The notes under the pieces: model-generated
What the model saw: the letters and a program-made list of their open reading frames with translations, nothing else
Told to the model about the DNA's origin: nothing
The model's database searches: none
Shown here: positions 47,811 through 58,257 of the stretch, piece after piece
Layout of the letters: each line of letters opens with the position of its first letter
Numbering within the stretch: position 1 is the stretch's first letter
DNA from: Opitutaceae bacterium
GTDB lineage: Bacteria > Verrucomicrobiota > Verrucomicrobiia > Opitutales > Opitutaceae
Assembly: GCA_028284235.1 (NCBI GenBank)
Contig: JANQSC010000057.1
Coordinates: forward strand, 1 to 64,000
Length of the DNA stretch: 64,000 nucleotides
Direction: 5' to 3'
Position numbers and translations under genes: made by a program

Positions 47811-47839
47811 AGCTAAAAACAGATTAACCTCTTAATCAA
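47811..47839 (-). promoter_or_regulatory. Sigma70-type promoter of dnaK
   Basis: On the minus strand TTGATT, 17 bp, TTAGCT, giving a leader of about 25-30 nt that contains the hairpin GCCCC-TTGCT-GGGGC just before the ATG. No heat-shock operator is visible. Confidence 0.45.
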
Positions 47840-47991
47840 CAGTAACTTAAACTCATTTTCAGCTAACGGGATCGCCCAAGATCGAGCCAATCGCCAGTCA
47901 GAATGTCACAGTTTGTGTCACACCTTCGATGACCTGGGACATCCGAGTGACACATTCGCCCCTAGTATTCGGGCGGCAGCGATAGAGAGAT

Positions 47992-49743
47992 TTATCCCTT
48001 CAAATGGGGCCGTTTCCGGGCCAACACCTCGACGACCTCTGGCAAAGACAGCGTGTTGACAACGTTTTCCGCGGTCAGCCAACCTTTGCGAGCAACATTC
48101 ACGCCGGCTTCCACAAAGTCGAAATGCTCCGGCGCGTGGGCATCTGGATTGATACTCGTCGCCAAACCCTTCTCCGCCGCCTTTCTCCAAAACCGCCAGT
48201 CCATGTCCAGCCGATACGGATTCGCGTTCAATTCTATAATCACATCGTTCGCGATCGCTGCATCGACTATTTTATGAGTGTCCACCGAGTACGGCTCCCG
48301 CCTCAAAAGGAGTCGTCCCGTTAGATGCCCCAGCATCGTCGTCGCTGGGTTTTCGATCGCTCGAATGATCCGGGCGCTCATTTCCTCTTCCGACTGTGAA
48401 AACGACGAGTGAATCGAAGCGACCACGTAGTCCAGTTTCATCAATATCGACTCATCGATATCGAGCGACCCATCCGGAAGAATGTCGCACTCGTTACCAG
48501 AGAACACATGCGTCGAAAGCCGCTTCGACGCATTCAGTTCTTCAATACGTTCAATCTGTTCCAGCAATCGCTCCTCATCGAGTCCATTGGCTTGGAAACT
48601 GGCTTTGGAATGATCCGCGACACCCCAGTACTCCCAGCCGCGCGCCTGCGCCGCCTCGGTCATCTCCTCCAAACTGGCGCGACCATCGCTGGAGGTCGTG
48701 TGATTGTGAAACGTCCCTTTGAGATCCGAAACTTCCAGCAGTTCCGGAAACCCGTCCGATTCCGCCGCTTCCAATTCGCCCAGCCCTTCGCGCAACTCCG
48801 GTGGGACAAACTGCAAGTCCAAGTGCTTGAAAATATCCTCCTCGCTATCCGCCTTCAGGCTACTCTCCTCGAAACTCTCCGCGTCGACGGATTTCAGTCC
48901 CCACTCGCTCAAGCTGTATCCACGCGACAATGCGCGCTGGCGCAACAACACATTGTGGTCCTTCGATCCGGTGAAGTGGTGCAACGCGAAACTGAATTGC
49001 TCCGAAGGCACCACTCTCAAGTCCGCTTGCAGTCCGCTTTCGAAACGCACGCTCGCCTTAGTGTCCCCTTTCGCCGTGACCTCGCGGATATTGTCCTGAG
49101 CGACAAACCAATCCATAACGGGCCCAGGGTTCGAGGACGCCACAATGAAATCCAAGTCGCCCACGTGCTCCCGCTTGCGACGAAAACTCCCCGCGTGCGA
49201 CGCCCGCTCCACTTCGGGCAACGCCTGCAGGCCCTCCAAAATTGGTTCCGCCACTGCTCGAGCGTTCCACCAAAGATGACGCTTTCCGTAGGCTTCCCGG
49301 TTCTTGATTCCCTCGGCAATCTTGTCCTGCGACTTCTTCCCGAATCCCTTGAGTTCCGCTACGCGATTCGCCTCGCAGGCCTCCTGCAACTCCTCGATCG
49401 ACGACACACCCAAAATCTCGTGGAGCGACTTGATCTTCTTCGCTCCCAAACCCGGTATTTCGAGCATGGATACAATTCCCGGATCCACCGACGCTTTCAA
49501 CTTCTCGTAGAACTCGAGCGAACCCGTTTTTGCCAAGGTTTCAATCTTCTCTACCAGCGCTTTTCCAAAACCAGGCACGTCGCCCAAAGTTCCTTCCTCA
49601 ATCAGCGTATCGAGATCTTCCTCCAAAGTCTCCAGTTTTCGAGCGCCATTGGAATACGCCCGTATCTTGAACGGGTTCTCCCCTTTGAGCTCAAGCAGCG
49701 TAGCGATTTCGTTAAGAACGTCCGCGATTTCCCGTTTGTTCAT
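47992..49743 (-). CDS. polX: PolX-type DNA polymerase with PHP domain
   Basis: A family X DNA polymerase for gap-filling repair, with a C-terminal PHP phosphoesterase giving 3'-5' exonuclease activity. Helix-hairpin-helix segments ('[19 protein letters not shown]', '[17 protein letters not shown]', '[16 protein letters not shown]') are at residues about 50-150. The catalytic palm has '[18 protein letters not shown]' with the D-x-D pair, and a third Asp in 'LQADLRVV'. The PHP domain begins at '[10 protein letters not shown]' (near 345) with 'GVADHSKA' and 'NAN'. All metal ligands I look for are present in 583 residues. It reads the same way as dnaK, 212 bp upstream of it. Confidence 0.95.
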   Translation of the reverse strand: MNKREIADVLNEIATLLELKGENPFKIRAYSNGARKLETLEEDLDTLIEEGTLGDVPGFGKALVEKIETLAKTGSLEFYEKLKASVDPGIVSMLEIPGLGAKKIKSLHEILGVSSIEELQEACEANRVAELKGFGKKSQDKIAEGIKNREAYGKRHLWWNARAVAEPILEGLQALPEVERASHAGSFRRKREHVGDLDFIVASSNPGPVMDWFVAQDNIREVTAKGDTKASVRFESGLQADLRVVPSEQFSFALHHFTGSKDHNVLLRQRALSRGYSLSEWGLKSVDAESFEESSLKADSEEDIFKHLDLQFVPPELREGLGELEAAESDGFPELLEVSDLKGTFHNHTTSSDGRASLEEMTEAAQARGWEYWGVADHSKASFQANGLDEERLLEQIERIEELNASKRLSTHVFSGNECDILPDGSLDIDESILMKLDYVVASIHSSFSQSEEEMSARIIRAIENPATTMLGHLTGRLLLRREPYSVDTHKIVDAAIANDVIIELNANPYRLDMDWRFWRKAAEKGLATSINPDAHAPEHFDFVEAGVNVARKGWLTAENVVNTLSLPEVVEVLARKRPHLKG

Positions 49744-49814
49744 AGTTCGTTTCTATCAGCCTCTCGCAAACGCCACCCTGGAAAACACCCGCGTTTAGGT
49801 CCAACTCTTTTTCC

Positions 49815-51206
49815 TCAATCACCGAGCGCGAGCGACTTGAGTTTCCCAAGGAGTGGCTTTCCCGCCTCGCTTCGAGGCACGCGTTCCAACCGGATCCATT
49901 CTTTAGGGCGCTTGAAGTTGGCCAGCTTCGTTTCGATCTCCTCTTTTAAATACGACTCGCTCACGTCTTCCGACCGTGGCGCGTACGCGACACAGAGCCG
50001 CTCGCCCCATTTCGCGTCGGCAATGCCGAACGCGACGACGTCCGATACCTCGCCCGTCCGTTCCAACACGACTTCGATCTCGCCCAAGTCGATTTTCTCT
50101 CCACCCGAAATAATCACGCGGTCAATTCGTCCGAGAATCGAAAGCTGCGTCTCGCTATCGAGAACTCCGCGATCATGCGTGAGCAATTCCTCGTTTTCCA
50201 CGCGCTTTTCTCCCCAGATCCCCGCGCACAGGGATTCGCTTCGAATGCGAATTCGTCCCGGGCAGCCGCTCGCGGCCGGAACGCCGGCCTCGTCGAGAAC
50301 GTCAATCCGGGCATGAGGCAGCGACTTCCCCACCCCCTCGACTCCATCCAAAAACGCGTTCGGCAGCTGGGTCGCGACTTGGGCCGCCGTCTCCGTCATT
50401 CCATAAGTCGGAGCCAACGGCAATCGCCACGCTCGAGCCTGATCCCGCAACTCGCTGGAAATTCCGCCACCGCCAACGAAAACCGCGTCGTAAGAACGCA
50501 TCCGCTCCCTCGACTCGGAATCGCGGGAAAGGCGCTGCAATTGCGTGGCGACGAGCGACAAAAATCGCTCCTCGGAGGCCGCTTCGAAGAGTAGGTCATG
50601 ATTTGCGGCGAATGAATTCACCGAGCCAAAAACAACCGATCCGCCCGTCATCAGGGCTCGAAAGAGCTGCATGAATCCACTCACGTGATACAAGGGGAGC
50701 ACGCAGTGCGACGACAATTGGGACGCGTCCAAATGCCCGCGGAGTCCCTCAACCGCTGCCGCCAAAGTCTCCCAGTTGTGAATCGCGAACTTCACCCGTC
50801 CCGACGTCCCCCCCGTTGGAATCATAATTCGCATCCCTTCGACTACCCCTTTCGATCGCGATTGTTGTGTTCCCGCCGACGAACGCGCCGAGACGCTCCC
50901 ACCGACTTCAAGAATTCGATTCGGGTCTGCCACTCTCAACGCTTCCCCCATCTCCCGTTTCCCCCAATTCGGATTGAACAAAAACAAGTCGCAATCCAAA
51001 TCAGCCCAAGCGAGAAAACGACCAATGAACTCCTTCGGTTCCGCGACCGACAAGGCGAGCCGCGGACGGCCCCCTTCTAATTCCGCGATGAGTTCTTCCC
51101 TCTCCGCCCGAATCGAGTCCGAAACCAAAGTTGCGCCCGCAAAGAACTGCGGGAACAAAGCGCCCGAACGACCCCGATCCAGAATGTACTTCAAACCGTG
51201 TCCCAC
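49815..51206 (-). CDS. menE: o-Succinylbenzoate--CoA ligase
   Basis: Activates o-succinylbenzoate to its CoA ester in menaquinone synthesis. It is an ANL-superfamily adenylating enzyme: 'MIPTGGTSGRVKFAIHN' (P-loop like AMP motif, near residue 125), 'APTYGMTETAAQVAT' (A5), 'GRIDRVIISGGEKIDLGEIE' (A8) and the Lys of 'SEAGKPLLGKLKSL' (A10). At 463 residues it is of normal size. Its start overlaps the menC end by 16 bp, which fixes the pathway assignment. Menaquinone would serve respiration. Confidence 0.93.
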   Translation of the reverse strand: MGHGLKYILDRGRSGALFPQFFAGATLVSDSIRAEREELIAELEGGRPRLALSVAEPKEFIGRFLAWADLDCDLFLFNPNWGKREMGEALRVADPNRILEVGGSVSARSSAGTQQSRSKGVVEGMRIMIPTGGTSGRVKFAIHNWETLAAAVEGLRGHLDASQLSSHCVLPLYHVSGFMQLFRALMTGGSVVFGSVNSFAANHDLLFEAASEERFLSLVATQLQRLSRDSESRERMRSYDAVFVGGGGISSELRDQARAWRLPLAPTYGMTETAAQVATQLPNAFLDGVEGVGKSLPHARIDVLDEAGVPAASGCPGRIRIRSESLCAGIWGEKRVENEELLTHDRGVLDSETQLSILGRIDRVIISGGEKIDLGEIEVVLERTGEVSDVVAFGIADAKWGERLCVAYAPRSEDVSESYLKEEIETKLANFKRPKEWIRLERVPRSEAGKPLLGKLKSLALGD

Positions 51207-52192
51207 AGCGTTTCAAAATCGTCGAGAGCAGGCATCCCTGTTCGTTGCAAAAAAGGTCCAAGAATAGCGGATACACCGCTATCGGCAAACAAAGCGTCGA
51301 CTCCGAATCCAAGCGGACGGCCCCCTTCTCCCGCTTCAATCGCAACCGAAAGCGCAGCCGCCGTCCCCACCATCGTCTCCAACGCGCTTGAAAGAGCCAC
51401 CGACTCCCTTTCCCCGCTTTTTAGCTCGTTGATCAAACTGCGCCGCCCTCCAGACAACGACGGTTTTACGACGAATACGCCATCCCAGTGGGCGTCCTTC
51501 CAGCGTTTCAAATCGTCGACCGAGCAAACCGATTCGTCCAAGGCGATGGGCGTCGGGTAGTCCTGGGCTAAGGCCTGCATGGTTCGCTCCTCGCCCTTTG
51601 CCAAGGGCTGTTCCAGAAACTCGGCAGGCGTGTCGGCGAGAAACTCGAGCCAGTCGCGGGCGGCTCGCAAGTCGAGACTCCCGTTAGCGTCCAGCCGCAG
51701 CGGAATCGCGCCATCGGTCCGTTCGAACAAATCGCCGACCATCGCTCGTTCCTCCTGAAACGAGCCTTTTCCGATCTTGATTTTTAGACACCGATACCCT
51801 TCATCCATCAGCCGCTCCAACCGCTCCGTGTCACCCAAATTCGGAAGCAAGCCGCACACCGCCCAGGGCTCATCCAATTCTGGTGGATACGATTCTGACT
51901 CGAGCATTGCGAACGCGGACTCGATTCCGAAGCGGAGGCATGGAAACGATTCCAGATCCGGCAAAATCGCGCGGTATTCAATTTTCCCCTTCAAGTCAGC
52001 GCACGCCGCCAAGGCCGAAACAAACGACTCCGAGCCGAATGACTCGATCGGAGCCACCTCTCCAAACCCGGTTCGCCCGTCGCCGTCACGCAGTCGCAGA
52101 AGGATCCCCGATCGCCGCGCCATCGCGTCCGAAGCGGTCGCGTACGCCTGCGCGAATGGCCTTCGGTACGCTTTGAACTCAAAATCAACCAT
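51191..52192 (-). CDS. menC: o-Succinylbenzoate synthase
   Basis: Dehydrates SHCHC to o-succinylbenzoate, the step before MenE. An enolase-superfamily barrel: capping domain in residues 1-100 with 'FGEVAPIESFGSESF', the catalytic K-x-K 'CLKIKIGKGSF' (near residue 135), and metal ligands in 'LRLDANGSLDLRAARDWLEFL', 'EFLEQPLAKGEE' and 'IALDESVCSVDDLKRWKDAHWDGVFVVKPSLSGG' with the second Lys. 333 residues. It overlaps menE by 16 bp and is divergent from guaB (99 bp). Other men genes are not in the window. Confidence 0.93.
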   Translation of the reverse strand: MVDFEFKAYRRPFAQAYATASDAMARRSGILLRLRDGDGRTGFGEVAPIESFGSESFVSALAACADLKGKIEYRAILPDLESFPCLRFGIESAFAMLESESYPPELDEPWAVCGLLPNLGDTERLERLMDEGYRCLKIKIGKGSFQEERAMVGDLFERTDGAIPLRLDANGSLDLRAARDWLEFLADTPAEFLEQPLAKGEERTMQALAQDYPTPIALDESVCSVDDLKRWKDAHWDGVFVVKPSLSGGRRSLINELKSGERESVALSSALETMVGTAAALSVAIEAGEGGRPLGFGVDALFADSGVSAILGPFLQRTGMPALDDFETLWDTV

Positions 52193-52257
52193 GAGTTGCG
52201 ACTCAATCTACCACCACGACAATACGCCACTTTTTTCCTAAGCCCTTCGCAAAATAC

Positions 52258-52286
52258 TTGATTCCGAAATTCAGACTCTCTATGCC
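52258..52286 (+). promoter_or_regulatory. Sigma70-type promoter of guaB, leaderless
   Basis: TTGATT, 17 bp, TATGCC, then five bases to the ATG at 52292. Confidence 0.5.
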
Positions 52287-52291
52287 GGATC

Positions 52292-53860
52292 ATGGCCAGT
52301 CCGAGCGCAACCAACTTCGACGAAAACCAGTTTTACCAGAGCGCTGACGCGTTCTTCCACGACCAGCGCGATACCGCCCTCACCTACGACGATGTCTCGC
52401 TGGCAACCAACTTCAGCGACATCCTCCCGAGGGACACGAAGCTGGAAACGACGATTTCAGGCCGCATCGCGCTGAACATCCCGATCATCTCTTCGGACAT
52501 GGATACCGTGACCGAGTACGACATGGCGATCGCCATGGCCACCAGCGGCGGAATGGGAATCATCCACTACAATATGCCCTACCGCGAGCAAGTCTCGCAA
52601 GTGACGCGCGTCAAATACCACATCAACGGCCTCCTTCCCAACCCGATCACGGTTTCTCCCGACAGCTTCATCGGCGACGTCATTGAGCTCATCGAAGAGA
52701 AGAACTACAAGTTCCGCACCTTCCCCGTCACCGAACAAGACGGGACGCTCGTCGGCTTGCTCGGCAGCCGCGTCGTCAAGTCCCGCTACGGCCACATAAA
52801 AGTGGCGGACGCGATGGACCCGCAGTCTCAAGTGCTCAGTCTCAACGAAAAGGAGATCAAACCCAACCCGATCGAAGTCGCCGACAAGTTCTTCAGCAAT
52901 CATCTCGGAATCAACAAGCTGCTAGTCGTCGACGACCACAACAAGCTTAAGGGACTGGTAAGCATCTCGGACATCGAGCGAATCATCTCCGAAAAGCAAA
53001 GCGTTCTCAAACCCGCCCGCGACTCCGACTTCCGCTTGCTCGTCGGCGCCGCGATTTCGACTGTCTGGAAGAGCGACGGGACGCTCGACAAAGACGCCAT
53101 CCTCGAGCACGTCACCAATCTCCGTAATGAGCGAGTGGATGCAATCGCAGTTTCCGCCGCCCATGGACACAGCAAGGGCATCGGCCAAGTGGTGAAATTG
53201 CTGCGCAGCGAATTCGACGATCTCACGCTCATCGCGGGCAACGTCACCTCCGGCAGCGGAGTCGAGTACTTGGCCGAATGCGGAGCCGACGCAATTAAAG
53301 TCGGCCAAGGCCCCGGATCGATCTGCACCACGCGCGTCGTCGCCGGAGTCGGAATTCCCCAGCTCTCTGCCCTCTACAGCGCCTCGAAGGGAGCGCAGAA
53401 AAAAGGCGTTCGCATTATCGCCGACGGCGGCATCACCAAATCCGGGGACATTGTCAAGGCCATGACCCTTTCCGACGCCGTCATGCTTGGCGGTCTCCTC
53501 GCTGGAAGCCGAGAAGCGCCCGGCGAAATCATCGAGATCAACAACAAGCTCTACAAGCAGTACCGCGGAATGGGAAGCATCAGCGCCATGAAAAAAGGCT
53601 CCGCCGCCCGCTACGGCCACGACAAGACCGACACCGCTCGCAAGCTAACCGCGGAAGGAATCGAAGGCATGAAAGAAGTGCGCGGATCCGTCTTGAACAT
53701 ACTCGCGGAAATGGCCGGCGGCCTCCAATCCGGCATGGGCTACAACGGAGCCAGCACCCTTTCGGAACTCAAAGCGAAAGCCCGATTCGTCCGCATCAGC
53801 TCCGCTGGAATGAAAGAGTCCGCCCCGCACGACGTGATCGAAGTCGCGAAACGCGGTTAG
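52292..53860 (+). CDS. guaB: IMP dehydrogenase, divergent
   Basis: Oxidises IMP to XMP, the first step of guanine nucleotide synthesis. Two CBS domains (about residues 115-235) sit inside the barrel. The catalytic loop '[15 protein letters not shown]' has Cys345, the IMP site has '[11 protein letters not shown]', and the flap '[21 protein letters not shown]' and '[13 protein letters not shown]' are present. Oddly the usual D-S/T-A/S-H-G-H motif reads S-A-A-H-G-H, so the conserved Asp is Ser288. At 522 residues it is longer than most (about 490), with an extra 25 at the N-terminus. No SD; a leaderless promoter precedes it. GMP reductase is less likely because of the CBS domains and flap. Confidence 0.88.
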   Translation: MASPSATNFDENQFYQSADAFFHDQRDTALTYDDVSLATNFSDILPRDTKLETTISGRIALNIPIISSDMDTVTEYDMAIAMATSGGMGIIHYNMPYREQVSQVTRVKYHINGLLPNPITVSPDSFIGDVIELIEEKNYKFRTFPVTEQDGTLVGLLGSRVVKSRYGHIKVADAMDPQSQVLSLNEKEIKPNPIEVADKFFSNHLGINKLLVVDDHNKLKGLVSISDIERIISEKQSVLKPARDSDFRLLVGAAISTVWKSDGTLDKDAILEHVTNLRNERVDAIAVSAAHGHSKGIGQVVKLLRSEFDDLTLIAGNVTSGSGVEYLAECGADAIKVGQGPGSICTTRVVAGVGIPQLSALYSASKGAQKKGVRIIADGGITKSGDIVKAMTLSDAVMLGGLLAGSREAPGEIIEINNKLYKQYRGMGSISAMKKGSAARYGHDKTDTARKLTAEGIEGMKEVRGSVLNILAEMAGGLQSGMGYNGASTLSELKAKARFVRISSAGMKESAPHDVIEVAKRG

Positions 53861-53899
53861 CCGCGGCGAGACTCAATTTGACGATTTCGTTGGACTAGG

Positions 53900-54793
53900 T
53901 CACCAATTTTTGCGGCTGTCTCGCTCTCCAGCTTCAACCGGAAGCTCAAAATCTACATCTTCATTGGCTACATATCCCGACAATCGTATATTCGAGTAGA
54001 GAATCTTCCAATCTCTACGATTAAAATTAGTATCCCAAACCGACGGACGCCTTGGAGTTAACCCACCTCGCCGCCACTCTACCTTTGCAGTCGCGTTCGA
54101 ATTCTCAACTTGTACCACCACATGCAAATCGCGATGGACCCAAATTGTACTCGCATTACTAAAATCGCCTTCTATTCGATGGCAAAGCAGCCCGTCCACG
54201 CTTTCCACTCCTCTATATCGCAAGTTACCTATATTGCTCGCCCGGAGCATCAAATTTCTTCGCATTCTTTCAGATAGCAATTCCCATTGAAAGATAGCGT
54301 GGAAGTTTGGAACCTGCATCGATGCAAAAACCGCGTCGCGCAACGAATTGAACTTTTGATATTTCTGGTGGAGCTCTCTATATAGATAATAGAAACCATC
54401 TCGCGTAAACAGAACCACAGCGAACTCCTGTTCGCTCCTAAAACGCTCCTTCCAGCTCACTTTTATTCTATCTGGACTCGCGTACACAATTTCCACTGGC
54501 ATCTTCCAATTTTCGTTTTCGCCACCTGTAGGTAAGTCGATTTTCCAACTTGGCTCCTCGGACTGACCTGACTCCAGAACACCTTCGCATCTGAAAGTCA
54601 TCATCGAACCATATGCGAGAACAACGGATTCCAAGACCGCGAGAGACTCAGGATCACTTTGCCATTCGATTTCCAAACTCTCGCCAAGCTCTGTGATCGA
54701 CTCATCCGCCCAACCACTATTGGCAATGGAGAGGAGCGAACACGAAATCACCGCGACACAAACATAGCGCCCACGGGCTCTTGACGGATTCAC
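53900..54793 (-). CDS. Exported protein of unknown function
   Basis: No family is recognised with certainty; the beta-rich layout, 'FRCEGVLESGQSEEPSWKIDLP' and the later 'GLLCHRIEGDFSNASTIWVHRDLHVVVQVE', resembles LolA/DUF2092-like periplasmic carrier folds. I start it at the GTG at 54793, which gives a signal peptide ('YVCVAVISCSLLSIANSGWA'); an ATG at 54916 adds a stretch without signal character in front. It is 297 residues. It is convergent with guaB and divergent from purA, and its base composition is lower in G+C than its neighbours by eye, so transfer is possible. Confidence 0.6.
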   Translation of the reverse strand: MNPSRARGRYVCVAVISCSLLSIANSGWADESITELGESLEIEWQSDPESLAVLESVVLAYGSMMTFRCEGVLESGQSEEPSWKIDLPTGGENENWKMPVEIVYASPDRIKVSWKERFRSEQEFAVVLFTRDGFYYLYRELHQKYQKFNSLRDAVFASMQVPNFHAIFQWELLSERMRRNLMLRASNIGNLRYRGVESVDGLLCHRIEGDFSNASTIWVHRDLHVVVQVENSNATAKVEWRRGGLTPRRPSVWDTNFNRRDWKILYSNIRLSGYVANEDVDFELPVEAGERDSRKNW

Positions 54794-55070
54794 ATACAGA
54801 ATTGGGGAACTCACGCCATGATACTTCGAATCGACCACGGCTCTTGGATTCAAGGCCCGCAAGGGGCTATATAGCCCATGCCCAACCAAAGCGTCCACCT
54901 CGCCCCATCGAATCACTCAACCTGCTCTTGCGCCCTGCTCAACCATTCCGAACGTAGGTTCGGTTTTGCTCGATTCGCTCGCTGCGAATCAGCAGATTCC
55001 CCCCTTTGTGGTCAATTCTACGGCTCCGATTCGGTCCCTCGTCCACCTTCAAAATCGCAGAATCACTCTC

Positions 55071-56627
55071 ATGGCACTTACACCATTTAAAAGCAGGCTC
55101 ATCGCGGATTGCGGAATCAGCATGGGCGACGAAGGCAAAGGCCGTCTCATCTCCGAAGTCGTCGAGGAACTCCGCGTCACGACCGGCCAGGAAAACCCGG
55201 TAGGAGTCGTCATCAAGATCAACGGCGGCGCCAACTCCGGCCACACCGCGGGCGGACTCAAACTCAATCTCCTTCCGGCAGGAGTCGTCGATCGATCCGT
55301 GGGAACGCTGGCGATCGGCGCTGGAGTCGTCGCCGACCCGAGAAAATTCCTTTGGGAGCTCGTACCCGTCGACGCTCAAGGCTACAACGTGACGCGTCGA
55401 CTCGCCATTGACGAGCGGACCATGGTGTCCGACCTCACCCACCGACTGCTCGACCTCGCTTGGGAGTGGTACCGCGTCAACCGAATCGACCAAGAGCCAC
55501 GCGGCAGCACGGGCCGCGGCATCACGCCGTCCTATCTGGATGAAGTGGGGCAATTTCAGATCGTCTACAGCGATTTTCTGGGCGAGAGAAACGCCTTCGC
55601 TGAAAAGCTGGCCCAAAAGGCCGAGCGCGCTTGCAAAACGATACGACACGTCTGCGGCGTCAGCGAAGACGACTGGCATGGGTTTTTCACTACGCTTACG
55701 AACGCCGAACTGCGCGCCAACGAGGAAGCGCTCAAAGCCGGACACTTTGCGCGAGACGAATTCGACTTCACCCGCTTCAAAGGAGAAACCCCGTTCAACC
55801 TCAACATCGAAGCAGTGATCGACGCGTACTGGGATGCCGGGACAAGACTTCACGAACAGATCGCAGATGTCCGCGAAATCGTGCGCAAAACGGAAAACTC
55901 CGGCCAATACGTGATTGGCGAGTACGGCCAAGCCTACTGGCTCGACAAGCGCCACGGGTTTTCGCCCAACGTCTCCGCGTCGCACACCTACGCCCCCGAG
56001 TTTTTCAACTCCGCATGTGTCCCCGTTCAGCCACTACACGTGTTTGGAGTCGCCAAGGCCTACGACACCAAGGTCGGCACGCACGTATTCATAACGCAAG
56101 TCGACGAACCCCATCCCCTTTTCGATCGACTGAAGCGACTCGAGTTCGGCACCTCAACCGGCCGGCAAAGAATGGTCGGCTGGTACGATGCGGTCGAGAA
56201 AGCGGATACGCTTCGGTACGGCGGCTTCGACGATCTAATGATAAACAAGATCGACGCGCTGGGCCACGACGAGGACTGGACAGGCAATCTCAAAATCTGT
56301 GTCGCCTACCAGAACACTGACGGAAACCGTATCTGCCGAGTTCCGCGCAACGAGGCAATTCGACGTACGCTCACTCCGGTCTACCAGGAATACGCGGGCT
56401 GGAAGGAAGACATATCGACCGCCCGAACGTTCGAAGCGCTGCCGCCCGAGGCGAAAGCCTACGTCGCCGGCATGGTCCGGAGTGTTCTCGACTCCGCCTA
56501 TCACGACGAAGAGTGGCCCGAGAGTTTGCCCAATCTACGCTACTTGGGAGTCGGACCAATGCCCGCCCAAATCATTAAGGACATTCCGGATACGCGTACG
56601 CTTCTCGACTACGACAATCCTCTGTAG
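55071..56627 (+). CDS. purA: Adenylosuccinate synthetase, divergent long form
   Basis: Joins IMP and aspartate with GTP on the way to AMP. The P-loop is G-D-E-G-K-G at residues 19-24, followed by '[11 protein letters not shown]' and the IMP-binding '[14 protein letters not shown]'. Further matches are '[23 protein letters not shown]' (the L-D-x-x-x-G-x-x-P-x-V-x-S region) and '[38 protein letters not shown]'. The usual Q-W before G-D-E-G-K-G is I-S-M here, and the protein has about 518 residues instead of about 430, with extra sequence in the middle. I chose ATG 55071; the frame is open to 54966. guaB lies 1.2 kb upstream, so both branches from IMP are neighbours. Confidence 0.88.
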   Translation: MALTPFKSRLIADCGISMGDEGKGRLISEVVEELRVTTGQENPVGVVIKINGGANSGHTAGGLKLNLLPAGVVDRSVGTLAIGAGVVADPRKFLWELVPVDAQGYNVTRRLAIDERTMVSDLTHRLLDLAWEWYRVNRIDQEPRGSTGRGITPSYLDEVGQFQIVYSDFLGERNAFAEKLAQKAERACKTIRHVCGVSEDDWHGFFTTLTNAELRANEEALKAGHFARDEFDFTRFKGETPFNLNIEAVIDAYWDAGTRLHEQIADVREIVRKTENSGQYVIGEYGQAYWLDKRHGFSPNVSASHTYAPEFFNSACVPVQPLHVFGVAKAYDTKVGTHVFITQVDEPHPLFDRLKRLEFGTSTGRQRMVGWYDAVEKADTLRYGGFDDLMINKIDALGHDEDWTGNLKICVAYQNTDGNRICRVPRNEAIRRTLTPVYQEYAGWKEDISTARTFEALPPEAKAYVAGMVRSVLDSAYHDEEWPESLPNLRYLGVGPMPAQIIKDIPDTRTLLDYDNPL

Positions 56628-56639
56628 ATCTCGCGTCAC

Positions 56640-57569
56640 TCAATCCGAAGCCACCGGGTTTTCCGCGTCCCGCTCGCGGCAAGCGATCCGCAGCAATCGG
56701 TAAAGCGTTTCCAATTTGGGAGCGTCGACACCGGCTGCAATCGCTTTCCTCAGCGGTTCCCCCCAAATGGCCTCCACTTCTACCGACCGGCCCGCTTGAA
56801 AGTCGACCAAACTAGAGGGCCGATAGTCGCCCATCGTCTTCGTCATCTCGAATTGCCGATCAATCAACTTTGAATCGATAACCAACCCCAACGCGGACGC
56901 GATCGCGACCACCTCCTCCATCAATCCGCGAGCCAAACGGCTCAGGTTCGGGTCCGAGATAATCACGTCGGTAGAAACTTGCCCGGCTGCGATGGAAAGC
57001 CCGTTGAACGGGATATTCCAAAGGAGTTTCTTCCATTGAAGCAGGTTCATGTCCTCGAATGCGCGGGCATTGACACCCGCTCGTTTGAACATATTCGCGA
57101 TCGCGTCTCGCGCCGCCTGGTCCCTGCCCGTAACGCCCAATCGGCCCACGTAGAAGTTTTCGACCGTCCCCGGTTTGACCCGATTCAAGCAAATGAAACA
57201 AGATCCCCCCAAGACGCTATTCCGCGGGAACTGGGATTCCAAAAATGGAACCGCGCCGAGGCCGTTCTGCATCGACAGAATAATCGTGCCCGGATGAACC
57301 ATCGGCTTGATAAGGGATGGGATTTCCCCGTTCGACGTCGCTTTCAAACCCAAAATCACCAGGTCTACCGGTCCAATTTGGTCGGTCGTTCGATAGACGT
57401 TTACCTTCCTCAACTGGAAGCTCGCGTCTGGAGCTCGAATCGCGATTCCCGATCGCGCGATCGCATCGAAATCGCTCCGAACCAGGAAATGCGCGTCCTC
57501 GCTCGCTCGCTGCAGTCGAGCCCCGTAATAAAGCCCTACCGCCCCCGCTCCTACAATACCGATCCTCAT
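56640..57569 (-). CDS. panE: Ketopantoate reductase family protein
   Basis: Reduces 2-dehydropantoate to pantoate with NADPH for coenzyme A synthesis. The Rossmann motif 'MRIGIVGAGAVGLYYGARL' opens the protein, then 'DLVILGLKATSN' and 'ILSMQNGLGAVPFL' (Asn of the active site), and the catalytic Lys in 'LLQWKKLLWNIPFNGLS'. The C-terminal helical domain has 'SSLVDFQAGRSVEVEAIWGEPLR'. At 309 residues it is normal. PanE paralogues of unknown substrate are common, so the gene name is moderately sure. It is convergent with purA, 12 bp apart. Confidence 0.82.
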   Translation of the reverse strand: MRIGIVGAGAVGLYYGARLQRASEDAHFLVRSDFDAIARSGIAIRAPDASFQLRKVNVYRTTDQIGPVDLVILGLKATSNGEIPSLIKPMVHPGTIILSMQNGLGAVPFLESQFPRNSVLGGSCFICLNRVKPGTVENFYVGRLGVTGRDQAARDAIANMFKRAGVNARAFEDMNLLQWKKLLWNIPFNGLSIAAGQVSTDVIISDPNLSRLARGLMEEVVAIASALGLVIDSKLIDRQFEMTKTMGDYRPSSLVDFQAGRSVEVEAIWGEPLRKAIAAGVDAPKLETLYRLLRIACRERDAENPVASD

Positions 57570-58257
57570 TGAGCTCGCTCGGCTGGGACAACCCGAAATT
57601 CAACGAATCGCCTCTCTTTTGAGCCTATTTTGGTCGGTTTCTTCACAATTATTCGAACGTCTCGCTGATTTTGAGAATAATAGATCGTTCAGATAGATCG
57701 ATCCGCATGTCAATCCGGACAATTTGTAAAAAACAAGGCGGGATGCTGAACAATCGTCTGCCCTAGGAGCCCCGTCCCTGTCAAGCGCTCTAATTTAATT
57801 CCATCGAGATTCTGAAATAATCTCGCGGCACACTGCCTTCAGAAACTCGATAAGATATTTTAATCACTGATTATTAATTACTTAAAACGAAAACTGAACC
57901 TGATCGGATTCATAAGCCACCACGAGCCCGTTCAATCGCATCCTGAATCGGGCCCGTCAGTCTCCGTTCCCGTCCATTCGCTCCATTGAGAAGCGTTCGG
58001 CGACGTGGTTTTTACAATTGGTTTAGGCATCGACCTCGAGCGTTACAGTTCGGTGACACCCGTGCTGCGAAAGCCCTTAAGAAATCGCGATTTACCAAGT
58101 TACTCTCAAGTTATTAACAGCCAATGTGGATTACTGCCCGCAGTTCGCCCAATCGCTCGCTAAACCGAATTCGAATGGCCATTTCGAGAGTTGCGAAGAA
58201 TTGAATTGCCAACCACACGCCAGTTTCAAATTGAGGTCTACTGCGATCACGCAATCC
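57570..58257. other. AT-richer gene-free stretch
   Basis: About 690 bp with no gene I can support. It holds two hairpins, CGAGATT...AATCTCG (57805-57825) and GCCCGTTCA...TGAATCGGGC (57926-57953), and is richer in A+T than its surroundings. Neither hairpin has a U-tract. It may hold a promoter for the HAD gene, a small RNA or the remnant of a lost gene. Confidence 0.4.

Noticed and set aside
47801-47815. tRNA-like D-arm (TAGCTCAGCTGGTAT on the minus strand) before dnaK
   Set aside because: Only the D-arm wording matches; no acceptor stem, anticodon arm or T-arm follows, and the bases serve as the -10 box of a dnaK promoter.
48409-50316. 635-codon plus-strand open frame opposite polX and menE
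   Set aside because: It crosses two well-supported genes on the other strand, is rich in Arg/Ser as antisense shadows are, and has no motif.
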